Assembly (NCBI RefSeq): GCF_018687715.1
Contig: NC_056752.1
Span: 12,415,501-12,479,500, forward strand
DNA: 64,000 bases
Direction of reading: 5' to 3'
From: Carya illinoinensis
Taxonomy: Eukaryota > Streptophyta > Magnoliopsida > Fagales > Juglandaceae
Under the pieces are notes generated by a model. It was not told where the DNA came from. It saw nothing but the letters and a program-made list of their open reading frames with translations, and ran no database searches. This document shows, piece after piece, positions 1 through 10,716 of the stretch; position 1 is the first letter of the stretch, and every line of letters begins with the position of its first letter. A program made the translations under genes and the position numbers.

Positions 1-30
1 TTTTTTTTGTCTTTCTCTCCTTTCTTTTAG

Positions 31-107
31 AAGGCAAATTTGATGTAAGTTACTTACATGATGTGCATACTGCATATGATGAAATATCTTTTAAAGAGCT
101 TCTTGGT
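31..107 (+). CDS. Candidate internal exon at window edge, gene unknown
   Basis: A pyrimidine tract ends in AG at 29-30 and a strong donor (GT then AAGT) begins at 108. Between them is 77 nt with one open frame of 25 codons after a two-base phase, including the residues DVHTAYDEISFKELLG. I do not recognise the family. If real, the gene extends left of the window and should have more exons to the right, but I found none, so it may be a stranded piece. The last 41 bases of this exon and its donor are also copied at 2343. Confidence 0.3.
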
Positions 108-181
108 GTAAGTTGCAACTAAGAGCACTCCCAATGGGTTATGTAAAAGCCATATTTATGTAAAATTTAAAGAAATCAGCT
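67..181 (+). repeat. Direct repeat copy 1 (115 bp)
   Basis: This 115-bp stretch recurs at 2343-2457 with only a few mismatches. It covers the end of the candidate exon, its splice donor and the start of a MITE-like sequence (AGCACTCCCAATGGG). Confidence 0.85.
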
Positions 182-1126
182 CAAAAGGTTTAAGAAGTGT
201 TTTAAGAATTACTCCCAGGTATAAGAGTTATCAAGTAGTAATAGGGAAATTTCTAAATCATTTTCTCAAAGAATGATTAGTTTAATATTTAAATTCATTT
301 ACTATCGAAAATAAAAGAAAATTGTTGACTAAAGCTATCTATAATGATATTCACAATGAGAATTGATTTTTTTTTTACATTGTTAAAAATGCCTTGTTTC
401 CTTTTATATAAGATGGCGAGTGAATACTTAAGGATATGCAAGAAAAATAAGGAGAAAAATGTGTCGAACACGATTAGGGAATATGAAATATTTAGCTAGC
501 ATCTAAGAATTTTCGCTCTAATACACATTGACGCTACTTCAATCACTTCCATACATTAAGTAGATTTGTGAATGTGCATTGATTAAATTATGATTATCCT
601 CACCTAAGAAGTTAAATCACATTCATCAATGTCATCTAATCCAACGTTTCCAAGCAATAATAGGAAGTTCACAAAGTTTACGTTCTAAGGGACATTTTAT
701 CAAACACCATGTGTGCAAATCAGAAAGCCATTATTTTCCATTCCATAGAGTTCAATCTACCTAGAAAAAATTACACTACTTAGAATTATTCGACACAATT
801 GAATATAATCCAGCGCGCAAGTGACACCAAACAACCAATGTAAATCAAGCAAAACTATAACCCAAAATAGTCCAACTTAAATCAACAAATCCAACAAAGC
901 ATGAAAATAAATCCAACACAAGTCACCACTAGAAATACTAACGGAAGTGAAAAATTAAACCGTTGCTGGATGAGAGATCTAAAGCCACCAAAAATAAATT
1001 CAAACACTACTAACTACCAAAAATACGAGACTGAACTTAAAGGAAACTGAATGAGAAAAGCCTAAATATAAATGCAATAAAAATGAAAAAACATGACTGA
1101 AATTTATAAAGAGCAAACTGTTGTGG
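182..1126. other. Non-coding spacer
   Basis: AT-rich sequence without a convincing open frame, RNA gene or repeat structure. I see nothing to annotate. Confidence 0.6.
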
Positions 1127-2173
1127 TCAAAGGTGAGGAAATGTGGAACTTGGGAGTTGGTTGAAGAACATTCTATAACTCTCTAGCAAGAACCCCTCCT
1201 TCTCGTCCATTCTCCTCTCTAGTGCTTTCTTTTCCCTTTTCTTTTTTTTCTTCTCGTCCAAGGTAAGGTAGCCCCTCGCTCCCAGCTGTCTCCATTCTAT
1301 CCATCTCCATTCCTCTGCTGTTTTACAACAAACCTTTTCTGTGTTACGTTCTTGTCTTATACCCAAACGAAACCTGCTATTTTTCTCTTTTCGTCTATCC
1401 ATTCTCCCATTCCCCAAGTCTTCTCTATTTTTTTTCTTGCGTAAAACGTTCATGCTGCTTTCCTCCTAGTAGTGGCTGTATGTCCAAGAAGGGAAAGAAA
1501 ATAAGGCTCTGCTGCAGCGGAATGGGGCTTGCATTTAGCTTCCATGAGTGCAGGTGTGATTTATTTTCCATAATGTGCTTTGACGCAGACTTGAAGCAGG
1601 GGCATGATGTAGTTTCTGAAATGAAAATGAGGATGCAGGGGATTTCCATTTGAGTTGAAGAGTCAGGGCCATGCAAGGTCCACTTCCATCTAAATTGAAG
1701 AGCATATGTATGTTAACACAAGAATTGAGGTTCAAGTTGATGCAGGAGTTGACGCAAAGAGGATCGTTGGTTTGATGAGATGAAGTGCTTGCCGTAAGTG
1801 CTTTCTGCAACGTGACTAGCCACAAATTTAATTTCTGCGAGACCTCTTACTGTTCTATGAAATATCCCAGATCACATGTGTAATGGAAAGGCTCTATACG
1901 TTGAAGAGTCAAGCAAGTTGTAGGACGAAAGCCTCCTCCTTTACGTAAGTTGACGTAGGGGTCGCATGGTGGGGTGCATGCAGGGTCCACATGTTGAAGA
2001 GTCTTATGGGGCATTGGTATTATGAGAGATGTGAGTTCCGTCAAATGTAAAATGTGAAATTTGCTTGCTGCTTTTCGTCTGCTAAGTGCCTCTTCCATCA
2101 AATCCGAAATGCAGGGATGAATTAATTTAAGCTTTAAAATTTTTGCATGGCCACCTGCATATATGCAAAACAA
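1127..2173. other. Unexplained GC-richer segment
   Basis: This block is less AT-rich than its surroundings and holds several overlapping short minus-strand frames, none resembling a known protein. The word GTTGAAGAGTC recurs near 1655, 1899 and 1992, each in a different context. It could be a decayed exon group, a non-coding transcript or an old repeat. Confidence 0.35.
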
Positions 2174-2342
2174 TTAACGTCCTTAATTTCATGTAATAAT
2201 TTAGAGATTAAGATCATAAAATTAAGTTGTTATCAATTGAGTTAGAATTGATTTATCGAGACTTAACTCATTTAATTACTAGTAAAAAAAGTGTGATAAT
2301 TGAATTTAAGTGCAAAATAATCGCAATATTATAGCTCAATCA

Positions 2343-2457
2343 ATACTGCATAGGATGAAATATCTTTTAAAGAGCTTCTTGGTGTAAGTTGCAACTAAGA
2401 GCACTCCCAATGGGTTATGTAAAACCAATATTTATGTAAAATTTTAAAAAATCAGCT
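2343..2457 (+). repeat. Direct repeat copy 2 (115 bp)
   Basis: Second copy of the 67-181 sequence, 2.3 kb downstream in the same orientation. It includes the end of the candidate exon and its donor but not the beginning of that exon. Confidence 0.85.
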
Positions 2458-4566
2458 AGGTACTTCCAATGGCTTTTGTATTTTATCTACAATATACAGT
2501 TTGCTACAGTGTTACCTCTAAATGTAGTGGTAACTATTCATGACTATATATGATTTTTAATTCCTTTCTCTCTCCGTGTACATAAAAATCTCGGATGACT
2601 TTTTATTGCTACCAACCATGATGTAGTTGGCCTGACATTTTTTTTTTTCACTTTCGGTCTTTATTTTATTTTATTTGGCCCAATTTGCCAGTAGATAGTT
2701 TTCTTCATTATGATTAAACTAGTATGTGCTTGGTGAAGTTCATATATGCATGTGTTGCTGCTATGTGTGCATCAACCAAGAGGGAGCCTATTGCAGTTGG
2801 AAAACTATCAATCTTCAACAAGCTCTCTAAAATGAATATTCTTTCACAATTATCTTGAGAAACTATTTTCAAAATTATCGAAAATAAATATTCTCATAGT
2901 ATACTTTGAGAATATTTTTATAATACAATCTCTTTTTTTATATTTTAAATCAATTTAAATTTTGGTTTGGCTTGTAAATTTGGATTAATTTAAAATATAA
3001 TATAATTATATAGGTAGATATTGTAAATATCAAAAAATAGGAGGATATTATTGATAGTTATGAAAAATATTTGAAATGAATAAAAAAATATTAAAAAATA
3101 TAATATTTAAATGATATAAAGAAAAAATAGATAAGCTGATGTATAATATATTGTAAAAGTTAGTATATAAAAAAAAAAAAAAAAGTAGGTTTTGGTAATA
3201 TATTTTAAAGGATAGGATAAAGGATACCAAAAGGATAGGTAATTGCTAGTTTGCTACATAATAAATATTAAATACGATGATTGATAAACTTGTTTAAATT
3301 GTTTGGATGAATATAGAATTTTTTTTTATAGTTAAATCTTTTATTCAAATTTATTATATATAAACAATTTTTCTTTTATGATTATTTTTATTTTTCTTTC
3401 AAATTTATTTTTTGGCATTTTTGAACTAAAATTGGATAAACTGTTAATGAGCTTTCATTATTGGGCCGAAAAGTATGGTATATAAAAATTAGGCCATTGG
3501 CCCATTTGGAACAAGGTTGGACTAAATGGACTAGTCAGACTGGACTGTCCCAAATGGGACCGAATCGGCTCGGTCCTTATGGCTATTCAGTCCGATTTAG
3601 GGTGAAAAAACCCTGTACCAAATAGGTCTGGTTCGGTCCACAAAACCTATCTGGACGAAACTGGACCGAACTCCCCTTAGACACAAATACCACTTTTTGC
3701 AGCGACTTTTTATTGCCACAAACAAATCTGCCATGAAAGTCTAACGTTCTTGCAACTCTCCTGCAACACGAACCAAAATACATGACCCATAAACTAACAA
3801 GTATTCACAGAAAGAATGACAGAAGAAGAAAACCAAATGATCAAGATTTCATTGGAAATCTTGTAAAGAATTTTTGAGGAATTCTCAACCTCCAAGAATT
3901 TTCAAAATTGAGTCCAAAATTGTTCAACTCTCTAAGTACCATCACCTCTACTTATAAACCAGTAGAAATGAACTCAAACACACTGTTTAATCCAAAATCA
4001 AGCTAAAATAACCAAAATGTAAACTAAAACAATTAAACTCAACACAGTCTAACACATAAAATGCAAAACGCACTAGCTAACACATAAAACGCTCTCCCCC
4101 TTCTCTTCAAGACCCTCCGTTTCACTAACCCTCATCACGACAGTTATTCTTGTTATTCATTCTCCTATACGGCAACTCAGCAACCCAACAACCCTCTCCA
4201 CCTCTTCAAAGCCTTGCCCAGACACCCGTAATAGAAAGAGTTGCTTAATCACGTTTTATTTCTGGCGATAGATAAAGTTGCCATGAAAATGACTTTTTAT
4301 TGTAATTTGTTTGTCACCGCATTAATATTTGCCGGGAAAGACTTGCTAAATGACAACTTACCTGATTTTGCAACGACTTTTGTTGCTGCAAAAAAAAAAA
4401 AAATAATCACGACATCAATTACCCCTACATTAGCTCATTGTTCACCCCACACCCTATGTGGCTCCCTTTTTTTTTTTTTCTTTCTTTTTTGTGACTGCCA
4501 AAACATGTTTTGAGGAGGAGAAATTTTGAATTTGCATTCATTTCCTCTAGCCCCACGCCTCCTTTG
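2458..4566. other. AT-rich spacer with MITE-like pieces
   Basis: From about 2458 to 2560 the text has the look of a small non-autonomous DNA element (ACTTCCAATGGC followed by a TACAGT-rich part). Around 3470-3680 there are many short ACCGA/CGGTC words, as in the subterminal regions of hAT elements. An imperfect inverted repeat (12-base arms, 4-base loop) lies at 4366-4393. No credible protein-coding gene. Confidence 0.4.
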
Positions 4567-5284
4567 TGATGAAAGCCTCACTCTCACTCACTTGTAATTG
4601 GCATGTTGCGTGATTAGATCTAGGGTTTGTTACTTGTTAGTTGGCTAGATCTAGGGTTACCTCAAGGCAACACAAAGATCCAAATTAGTTTGTTGATGAA
4701 AATCAAGACTAACTCTAACTAGCACTTAACTCTCAAAGGTTTTGAAGAGAAAATTCTTATTCATTGAATAAAACATAACAATAATGAATAATAAATGCAA
4801 AGAACCGAAATATAAATAGAAACCCCAAGGGTTGGCACCACTTACCTCCCACTTAATTCCCTTAACCTAGATCTGGATCTAGATCTCAATCTTAGGTCAA
4901 TCTCCTAAGTTTGAGGAATCTTAAGTTTAAGTAAACAACATCAAATGCTTAAAATAAAGGAAATAAACTAGGAGTTAAACATAAACATATTAAAAATAAA
5001 TAAATCCTTAAATAAAAGGAACATGGCCGGCCACCACTATGAATGGTGTCCACACTCCTAAGTTTTAGGAACTTGTCATCTTGTCGTTCAACCTTGTCAT
5101 CTTGTCAATCAATTCCTAAAATCAACGAATTGACCAACGCGTGAATCTCCTCTAGTTGCACTTGTCTTGGACTCTCATCGCCTCACCACCTGAGCCATGC
5201 ATGCAACCCAATGCAACCCTCCTAGTCTCGGCATGCCTAGCCCTCCTAGTGGCATTGCGAATGGCTCTTCTTGCATCTTCATCA
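4567..5284 (-). repeat. 3' LTR of the chromovirus
   Basis: 718 bp, TGATGA...TCATCA ends. Aligns along its length to 9881-10545 with substitutions and small indels, including about 25 extra bases near 5205-5245 that the other LTR lacks. The pol reading frame runs on into this LTR. Confidence 0.9.
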
Positions 5285-8016
5285 ATCCTCCCCTCTTCAA
5301 GACTGACCTTGTCCTCAAGATCCAAATCTAGAAATTGATCCTTGAGAACCCGAACACTCTCCCATATAGCATCCTTAGACGAAAGCCCCTTCCATTGAAC
5401 CAAGGCTTCAGTTCTTACTTGGCCACCCTTCCTCACAAGCCTATACTCTAGGATCTTCTCGGGTTGGATTCCCATTCTTCCCTCTTCATCCATCATGGGC
5501 AACTCACTCACCACTTTGGTTGGATCTCCAACCTTCTTCCTTAACCATGAAACATGAAAAATATGATGAATGTGAACCTCGACCGGTAGATCTAAATTGT
5601 ATGCAAGCTATCCGTACTCTTCCAACACTTGATATGGGCCAAAATACTTAGCTCTCAACTTGCTCAATATTGCTTTGGATAGTGCCTTGTGCTCTCTTGG
5701 TAGGTGCTTGAGAAAGACCCACTCACCCGATTCAAAAGACTCCATAGTCCTCCCTTTGTCAAAATGCTTCTTCATTTGGTCTTGAGCCCATGCCAAATTC
5801 TTCTTGAGATCCTTCGAGACTTCCTTCCTCTCTATAAGCTCTATATCCAGCAAATCATTTGGTGAACTCACCACGTCATAGGCCATAAGCACTGGTGGTG
5901 GTCTCCCATAAAGTGCCTCAAATGATGTCATCTTGATAGACAGGTGGCATGAAGTGTTGTACCAAAATTCAACCCATGCCAAATGCTCTTCCCACTTCTT
6001 CGGGTATTGGTGTACAAAGCACCTAAGATATTGCTCAAGAGTGCGGTTGGTCACCTCCGTTTGACCATCGGTTTGGGGGTGATAGGTTGAACTTTGGGCC
6101 AACTCCGTCCCATGCATCTTGAAGTACTCCCTCTAAAAGTTGCTCATGAAGACACAGTCTCTATCGGTCACTATGCTTCTCAGCATTCCATGAAACTTCA
6201 TCACTTGATCGACATAAATCTTAGCAATAGTCTTGGTCGTATATGGATGCACCATTACGATGAAGTGTGAATACTTAGTCAAGCGATCCACTACCACAAG
6301 CACCCCATCACAACCATTTGATAGTGGCAATCTCTCCTCAAAATCCATGGTAACATCCTCCCAAGTGTGAGTAGGGATTGGTAAGGGTTGCATCAACCCC
6401 TTGGGCTTGCTACTCTCACTCTTCAATCTTTGGCAAGTGTCACATCTTTTCACATACTCCCTCACATATCCTTTCATGCCATCCCAATAGAACAAATTAG
6501 CTACCCTTACCCAAGTACGGTACACTCTCAAGTGTCCCCCTTCCTTGGAATCATGAAAGTGGCTCAAGATCTTCCTTCTAAGCTCCCCCACACTCGGCAC
6601 CACTACTCTCTCCTTGTATTTTAAAAGCTCATCATTCATCTCATAATTTTCAACTCCCTTAGCATCCACATCTAGCTTCTCCATCACCTTCTTATACCTT
6701 AGATATTTTTTTACTCCATCTCTAATCTCATCCCAAACTCCCCATGAAGGACCCGAGAGGGCCCCCAATACCTCACCAACTTCCTTCCTTGATAAGGCAT
6801 CAGCCACCCGATTCTCCCTATCCGGCCTGTACAACAAATCAAACTCAAAACCAAGAAGTTTAGATACCCACCTTTGTTGATCCAGAGTAGTGATTTTTTA
6901 CTCCAAAAGTTGCTTCAAAGTTTGTTGATCCGTGACTATTGAGAACTTCATTCCCAACAAATAAGGACTCCATACTCTCACGGCCTCCATAATGGCAAGC
7001 ATCTCCCTTGCATATATGTTCCACCATTTCTTTTGAACACCAAGGGCCTTGCTAATGAAGGCTAGTGACCTCAATTCTTGTGTCAAAACAGCCCCAACAC
7101 CTATATTACTTGCATCCATGTGTAGCTTAAATGCATTCTCAAAATTAGGCATAGCAAGGATAGGTGTAGTTGTCATGGCTTTTTTCAAATCTTCAAAAGC
7201 CTTTTCTGCCTTTTCATTCCAAACAAAATTATTCTTTTTGAGCATGTTGGTGAGTGGTCTTGCAATAGAAGCATAATCCTTGATGAACTTTTTATAGTAA
7301 CCCATAAGCCCAAGAAAGCCCCTCAACTCGGTGATAGTCTTCGGTTTGGGCCAAGCCACCATAGCTTCCACCTTCTTTGCATCCATCTTGACCCCATCAT
7401 GTGAGATCAAATGCCCTAAGTACTCAATCTTCTTTTGGCCGAATGCACACTTGGACAACTTAATGTAGAAAGAGTTGTCAAGTAGTACCCCCAAAACAAC
7501 CTTCAAGTGCCCTAAGTGATCCTCCCATGTCTTGGAATAAACAAGAATGTCATAAAAAAATACCAACACATACCTCCTCAAATACGGCTTAAAGATTTCG
7601 TTCATGCATGCTTGAAAAATTAAAGGAGCATTGCATAGACCAAACAGCATCACCAAGTATTCAAAGTGGTCATTGTGAGTTCGAAAAGTCGTCTTGTGAA
7701 TGTCCCCTTCATGCACCCTTATTTGATTGTATCCAACCCTTAGATCAAGTTTGGAGAAAAATATAGAACTTTCAAGCTCATCTAGCATGTCATCAATGGT
7801 CGAAATTGGGAATCGATCCTTGATAGTATCCCCATTTAGGGCTTGGTAGTCAATGCAAAATCTCCATGTGACATCCTTCTTCTTCACCAAGAGAACTAGA
7901 CTTGAGAATGGGCTAGTGCTTGGTTGGATGAGCCTATTAGCCAACATGTCATTGAGTTGCTTTTTTATCTCGGTCTTTTGGTAGTAAGCATACTGGTAGG
8001 GAGTAATGTTAACCAA
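5152..8016 (-). pseudogene. Chromovirus pol: RT, RNase H, integrase, chromodomain
   Basis: One reading frame interrupted by three in-frame stops. The RT part (8016-6898) keeps the first catalytic Asp (KLDLRVGYNQIRV), but the conserved FFDD box reads FFYDILVYS, so one metal-binding Asp is Tyr (codon TAT). A TAA at 6898 stands where a Gln is normal. The integrase has its HHCC finger (C-D-T-C at about 6440) and the DDE residues in VTMDF, IVTDRD and HPQTDGQTEV; a TAG at 6133 replaces the usual Trp between the last two. A third stop (TAG, about 5609) follows KYFGPYQVLEEYG. The C-terminal chromodomain (about 5500-5290) has the typical EALVQWKG...IWES core. The product would have copied and inserted the element, with the chromodomain steering insertion to chromatin. 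It is inactive here. Confidence 0.92.
5285..5298 (-). promoter_or_regulatory. Polypurine tract of the chromovirus
   Basis: On the minus strand this reads GAAGAGGGGAGGAT directly before the TGATGA start of the 3' LTR. This is the expected place for the plus-strand primer of reverse transcription. Confidence 0.75.
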
Positions 8017-8027
8017 CTTGGTTTCCT

Positions 8028-8384
8028 CTAAATGCGATGATCAAATTCTCTTGAAGATGGAAGTATCTTCGGATCCTCCATCACTCTAGAGAACTGCGCC
8101 ATCAACTCCCTTAAATCAAGAGGCATCTCAGCCCCTAACTCCCTCTCCAAGCCTCCATCTACCACCTCATGCCCCTCACTCAAGCCCCTTAGTTGGGAAG
8201 CCAATGTGATAGGAAAATATTGCTCCCCCCCTCCCCTCGGGTTCAAGATCTTCTCCATCTCATTAGGCCCTACAGCCTGGGATCCTCCTCTTTCACTCAT
8301 TCTCATGGTCACCCATTTATCCCCCATCATAAACTCCATAGTCATTTTTTTATAATCCGACACAATCTTCTGACCATTGCACAC
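8028..8384 (-). pseudogene. Chromovirus protease-RT linker
   Basis: This frame carries the region between protease and RT, ending in SREFDHRI, a motif that normally leads directly into the RT start. A TAG and a change of frame follow at about 8028. The next RT residues (LVNITPYQYAYYQK) are in another frame, consistent with a small deletion. It also overlaps the protease frame upstream, which shows a second frameshift near 8360. Confidence 0.75.
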
Positions 8385-8856
8385 CTAACACTACATCCAA
8401 CTCAACAATAGGCAAAGAATATAAGTCTACCACAATCTCAAGATCTTGTATTTTCAAACATACCTTTTTATATACTTCTCTACACATCAACTTCTCTCCA
8501 CTAGCTACCTTGACGTCAAATGAAGTGATAGAAGTCATAGGCAACCCCAAGCTCTCGACCACCTTAGAGTTGATGAAGTTTAGAGATGAACCATTATCAA
8601 CAAGAACCGTTACCTCCATCTTGCCAATGTGTGCTTGTGTTCTCATAGTTCTAGGCCCGGCAACACCTGCCAAAGCATGAATAGAAATATAAGGATCTCC
8701 TCGCTCGGCCTCCTGTTGATCTTGCTCCTTTTGCCCTTGCTCTTCCTTCACTACATCTTGCTCTATGAGAAAGATTTGATTGGCTTTGCATTTGTGGCCC
8801 ATAGTGAACCTCTCATTGCAATTGAAGCAAAGCCCACTCTCCCTTCTTCGTTGCAT
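8350..8856 (-). pseudogene. Chromovirus Gag zinc knuckle and aspartic protease
   Basis: Near the start is a cysteine/histidine cluster (CFNCNERFTMGHKC), the nucleic-acid-binding knuckle spacing seen in chromovirus Gag. The protease follows: VLVDNGSSLNFIN occupies the active-site position where the family has Asp-Ser/Thr-Gly, so the Ser is replaced by Asn. The flap/core end DVVLGVQW is present before the frame breaks. The change in the catalytic triplet would probably weaken or abolish cleavage of the polyprotein. Confidence 0.85.
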
Positions 8857-9053
8857 CTTTTTCCAAGATAGCCTCTTTACCCCGTAGGTAAAGGCTTAGA
8901 TCCATTTAATGTGCCTCCATTAGGACCTCCTGGTGAGAAGTCTTTACCGGGAGGTCCTAGTGAAAACCATTGGGGGTGATTTCCTTACTCAAACGGACTA
9001 CTCTTTTTTAGATCTTGGAGTTGATCTCCCTTGACCCGTGCAACCTCTAAAGC

Positions 9054-9607
9054 TTACATCAAGGTCTTTGATTTCCTAAACTTCACTTCTGCTGCCAACT
9101 CGCTCTTCAAGCCACCCACAAAGGTCCCAATAAGGGTCTTCTCTGACCACCCATGTGCTCTAATGGACAAGTACTCGAACTCCTTTTGATAATCTCTTAA
9201 AGATCCAGTTTGCTTGATCTTTGAGAGAGTCTCATGATAATCCATATACTTGGTTGGTCATAACTTCCTCAAAAACTCCTTAACAAACTTCTTCCCCTTC
9301 AACTCCCTTCTTTGATCCCCATATGTCTTCCTCATCCATTGCCACTATTGGTTGGCCTCCCCTTCAAGGAAATAAGGGGCATAGGACACTTTAGCATGAC
9401 CCTCCATGTGATTGTGCTCAAAGTATTGTTTGGCTCTACTAACCCACGTGCTCGGGTCATCACCATTAACTTTGAAAAGTCCATATTTGGCTTGAGAACT
9501 TCCCCCCTACGTGCTCCTCTCCTCTTATCACGGTTCCCTTCTTCTTCTTCACTTTTCCCAATGGATTCCTCATGAGTGCTTAAGGAATCTTGAGAAGATG
9601 AATCCAA
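9054..9607 (-). pseudogene. Chromovirus Gag, broken
   Basis: Two pieces of the capsid-like Gag domain are visible. The downstream piece (9245-9054) has GSLRDYQKEFEYLSIR and a GGLKSELAAEV stretch typical of retrotransposon Gag. The upstream piece is seen in another frame from about 9478 to 9330 as DDPSTWVSRAKQYF...YFLEGEANQ, and then a TAG replaces the first of two Trp residues. The long frame 9607-9332 is therefore only partly the true one. N-terminal charged residues (EEEEGNRDKRRGARRG) probably belong to the authentic Gag start. Confidence 0.8.
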
Positions 9608-9880
9608 ATCATCCGCCCTCTCTCGGCGTTGGCTTCTTCTAGATCCAACGGAACCCTTGGGACTATGGGCTCTTCTCCTATGGCATCTTTTCTCTCAATT
9701 CCTCCTTTGATCCACTAATTGGTGGAGCATCTCCTCAATCCTTCCAAAATTTTCATTGGTGGTGGTTTGTTGTGCCTCCAAAGCTGCTTCAATGTTCTCA
9801 ATCTGTTCCCTATGAGTTGGTTGTCAATCGGCCATGACTTCCTCTCCTTGGATTGGATCTCTCTCAATGAAAACACCAAT

Positions 9881-10545
9881 TGATGAAAGCCTCACTCTCA
9901 TTCACTTGTAATTGGTTTGTTGGGTGATTAGATCTAGGGTTTGTTACTTGTTGGTTGGCTAGATCTAGGGTTACCTCAAGGCAACACAAAGATCCAAATT
10001 GGTTTGTTGGTGAAAATCAAAACTAGTTCGGGTTAGCACTTAACCCTGAAAGGTTTTAAAGAGAAAAATCTCATTTATTGAATAAAACATAACAATAATG
10101 AATAAACTATACAAAGGACCGAAATATAAATAGAAACCCCTAGGATTGGCGCCACTTGCCTCCCCCTTAGTTCCCTTAACCTAGATCTAGATCTAGATCT
10201 AGATCTCAATTTTAAATCCATCTTCTAAGTTTAAGAAATCCTAAGTTTAAATAAACATCTAATGCCTAAAATAAAGGAAATAAAATAGGAATTAAACATT
10301 AACATATTAAAAATAAATAAATCTTTAAATAAAAGGAACATGGCCAGCCACCACTATGAATGACGCCCACACCCCTAAATTTTAGGAACTTGTCATCTTG
10401 TCATTCAAGATTGTCATTTTGTTGTCCAATCCCTAAAATCAAGGAATTAGCCAACACATGAGCAATTGCCAACCACCCAAGCCATGCATGCAACCCTCCT
10501 AGCCTCCTAGTGGCATTGCGAATGACTTTTCTTGCATCTCCATCA
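9881..10545 (-). repeat. 5' LTR of the chromovirus
   Basis: 665 bp with the same TGATG/CATCA ends as the left LTR. The minus-strand sequence just inside it (ATTGGTGTTTTCATTGAGAG) is where the tRNA primer site should lie. It does not match the common initiator-Met site and I cannot name the tRNA. Confidence 0.9.
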
Positions 10546-10626
10546 CTCTACCCAGAACCTGTGCACCCCTTGCCCAACACCACCCTGCGAGCAATGCCCC
10601 TCCCTTTACCCAGCGTCACCCCTCGT

Positions 10627-10716
10627 TCGAGGTTTATAAAGTGTGTCACAATCAGCGATGGTGCCATTGGCAAAACTTGTATGCTCATCTCCTACACTAG
10701 CAACACTTTCCTTATG
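10627..10716 (+). pseudogene. ROP/RAC small GTPase, first-exon fragment
   Basis: The frame reads [16 protein letters not shown] followed by [11 protein letters not shown], which is the N-terminus of plant ROP/RAC (Rho-type) GTPases, molecular switches of polar growth and signalling at the plasma membrane. The P-loop GDGAVGKT has become SDGAIGKT, losing its first Gly. No start codon stands in the usual place directly before the SRF residues. A GTTAG donor follows at the position of the family's first intron, so intron structure is preserved. I found none of the later exons (effector loop, DTAGQ box). The chromovirus LTR ends only about 80 bp upstream. This is an isolated exon remnant. Confidence 0.8.

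Larger units (their letters stand above)
4567..10545 (-). mobile_element. Ty3/gypsy chromovirus, complete but decayed
   Basis: Two direct repeats starting TGATG and ending CATCA (4567-5284 and 9881-10545) bound a gag-pol interior read on the minus strand. Domain order is Gag, zinc knuckle, protease, reverse transcriptase, RNase H, integrase and chromodomain, which defines a chromovirus; the Reina-like group is the best guess. A purine tract sits directly inside the left (3') LTR. The interior carries many nonsense codons and frameshifts, so it cannot encode its own transposition. The 5-base flanks (CTTTG and CTCTA) do not match, so no target duplication is seen. Confidence 0.93.

Noticed and set aside
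4562..10550. Target-site duplication for the chromovirus
   Set aside because: The 5-mers CTTTG and CTCTA differ at three positions; calling a duplication would be forced.
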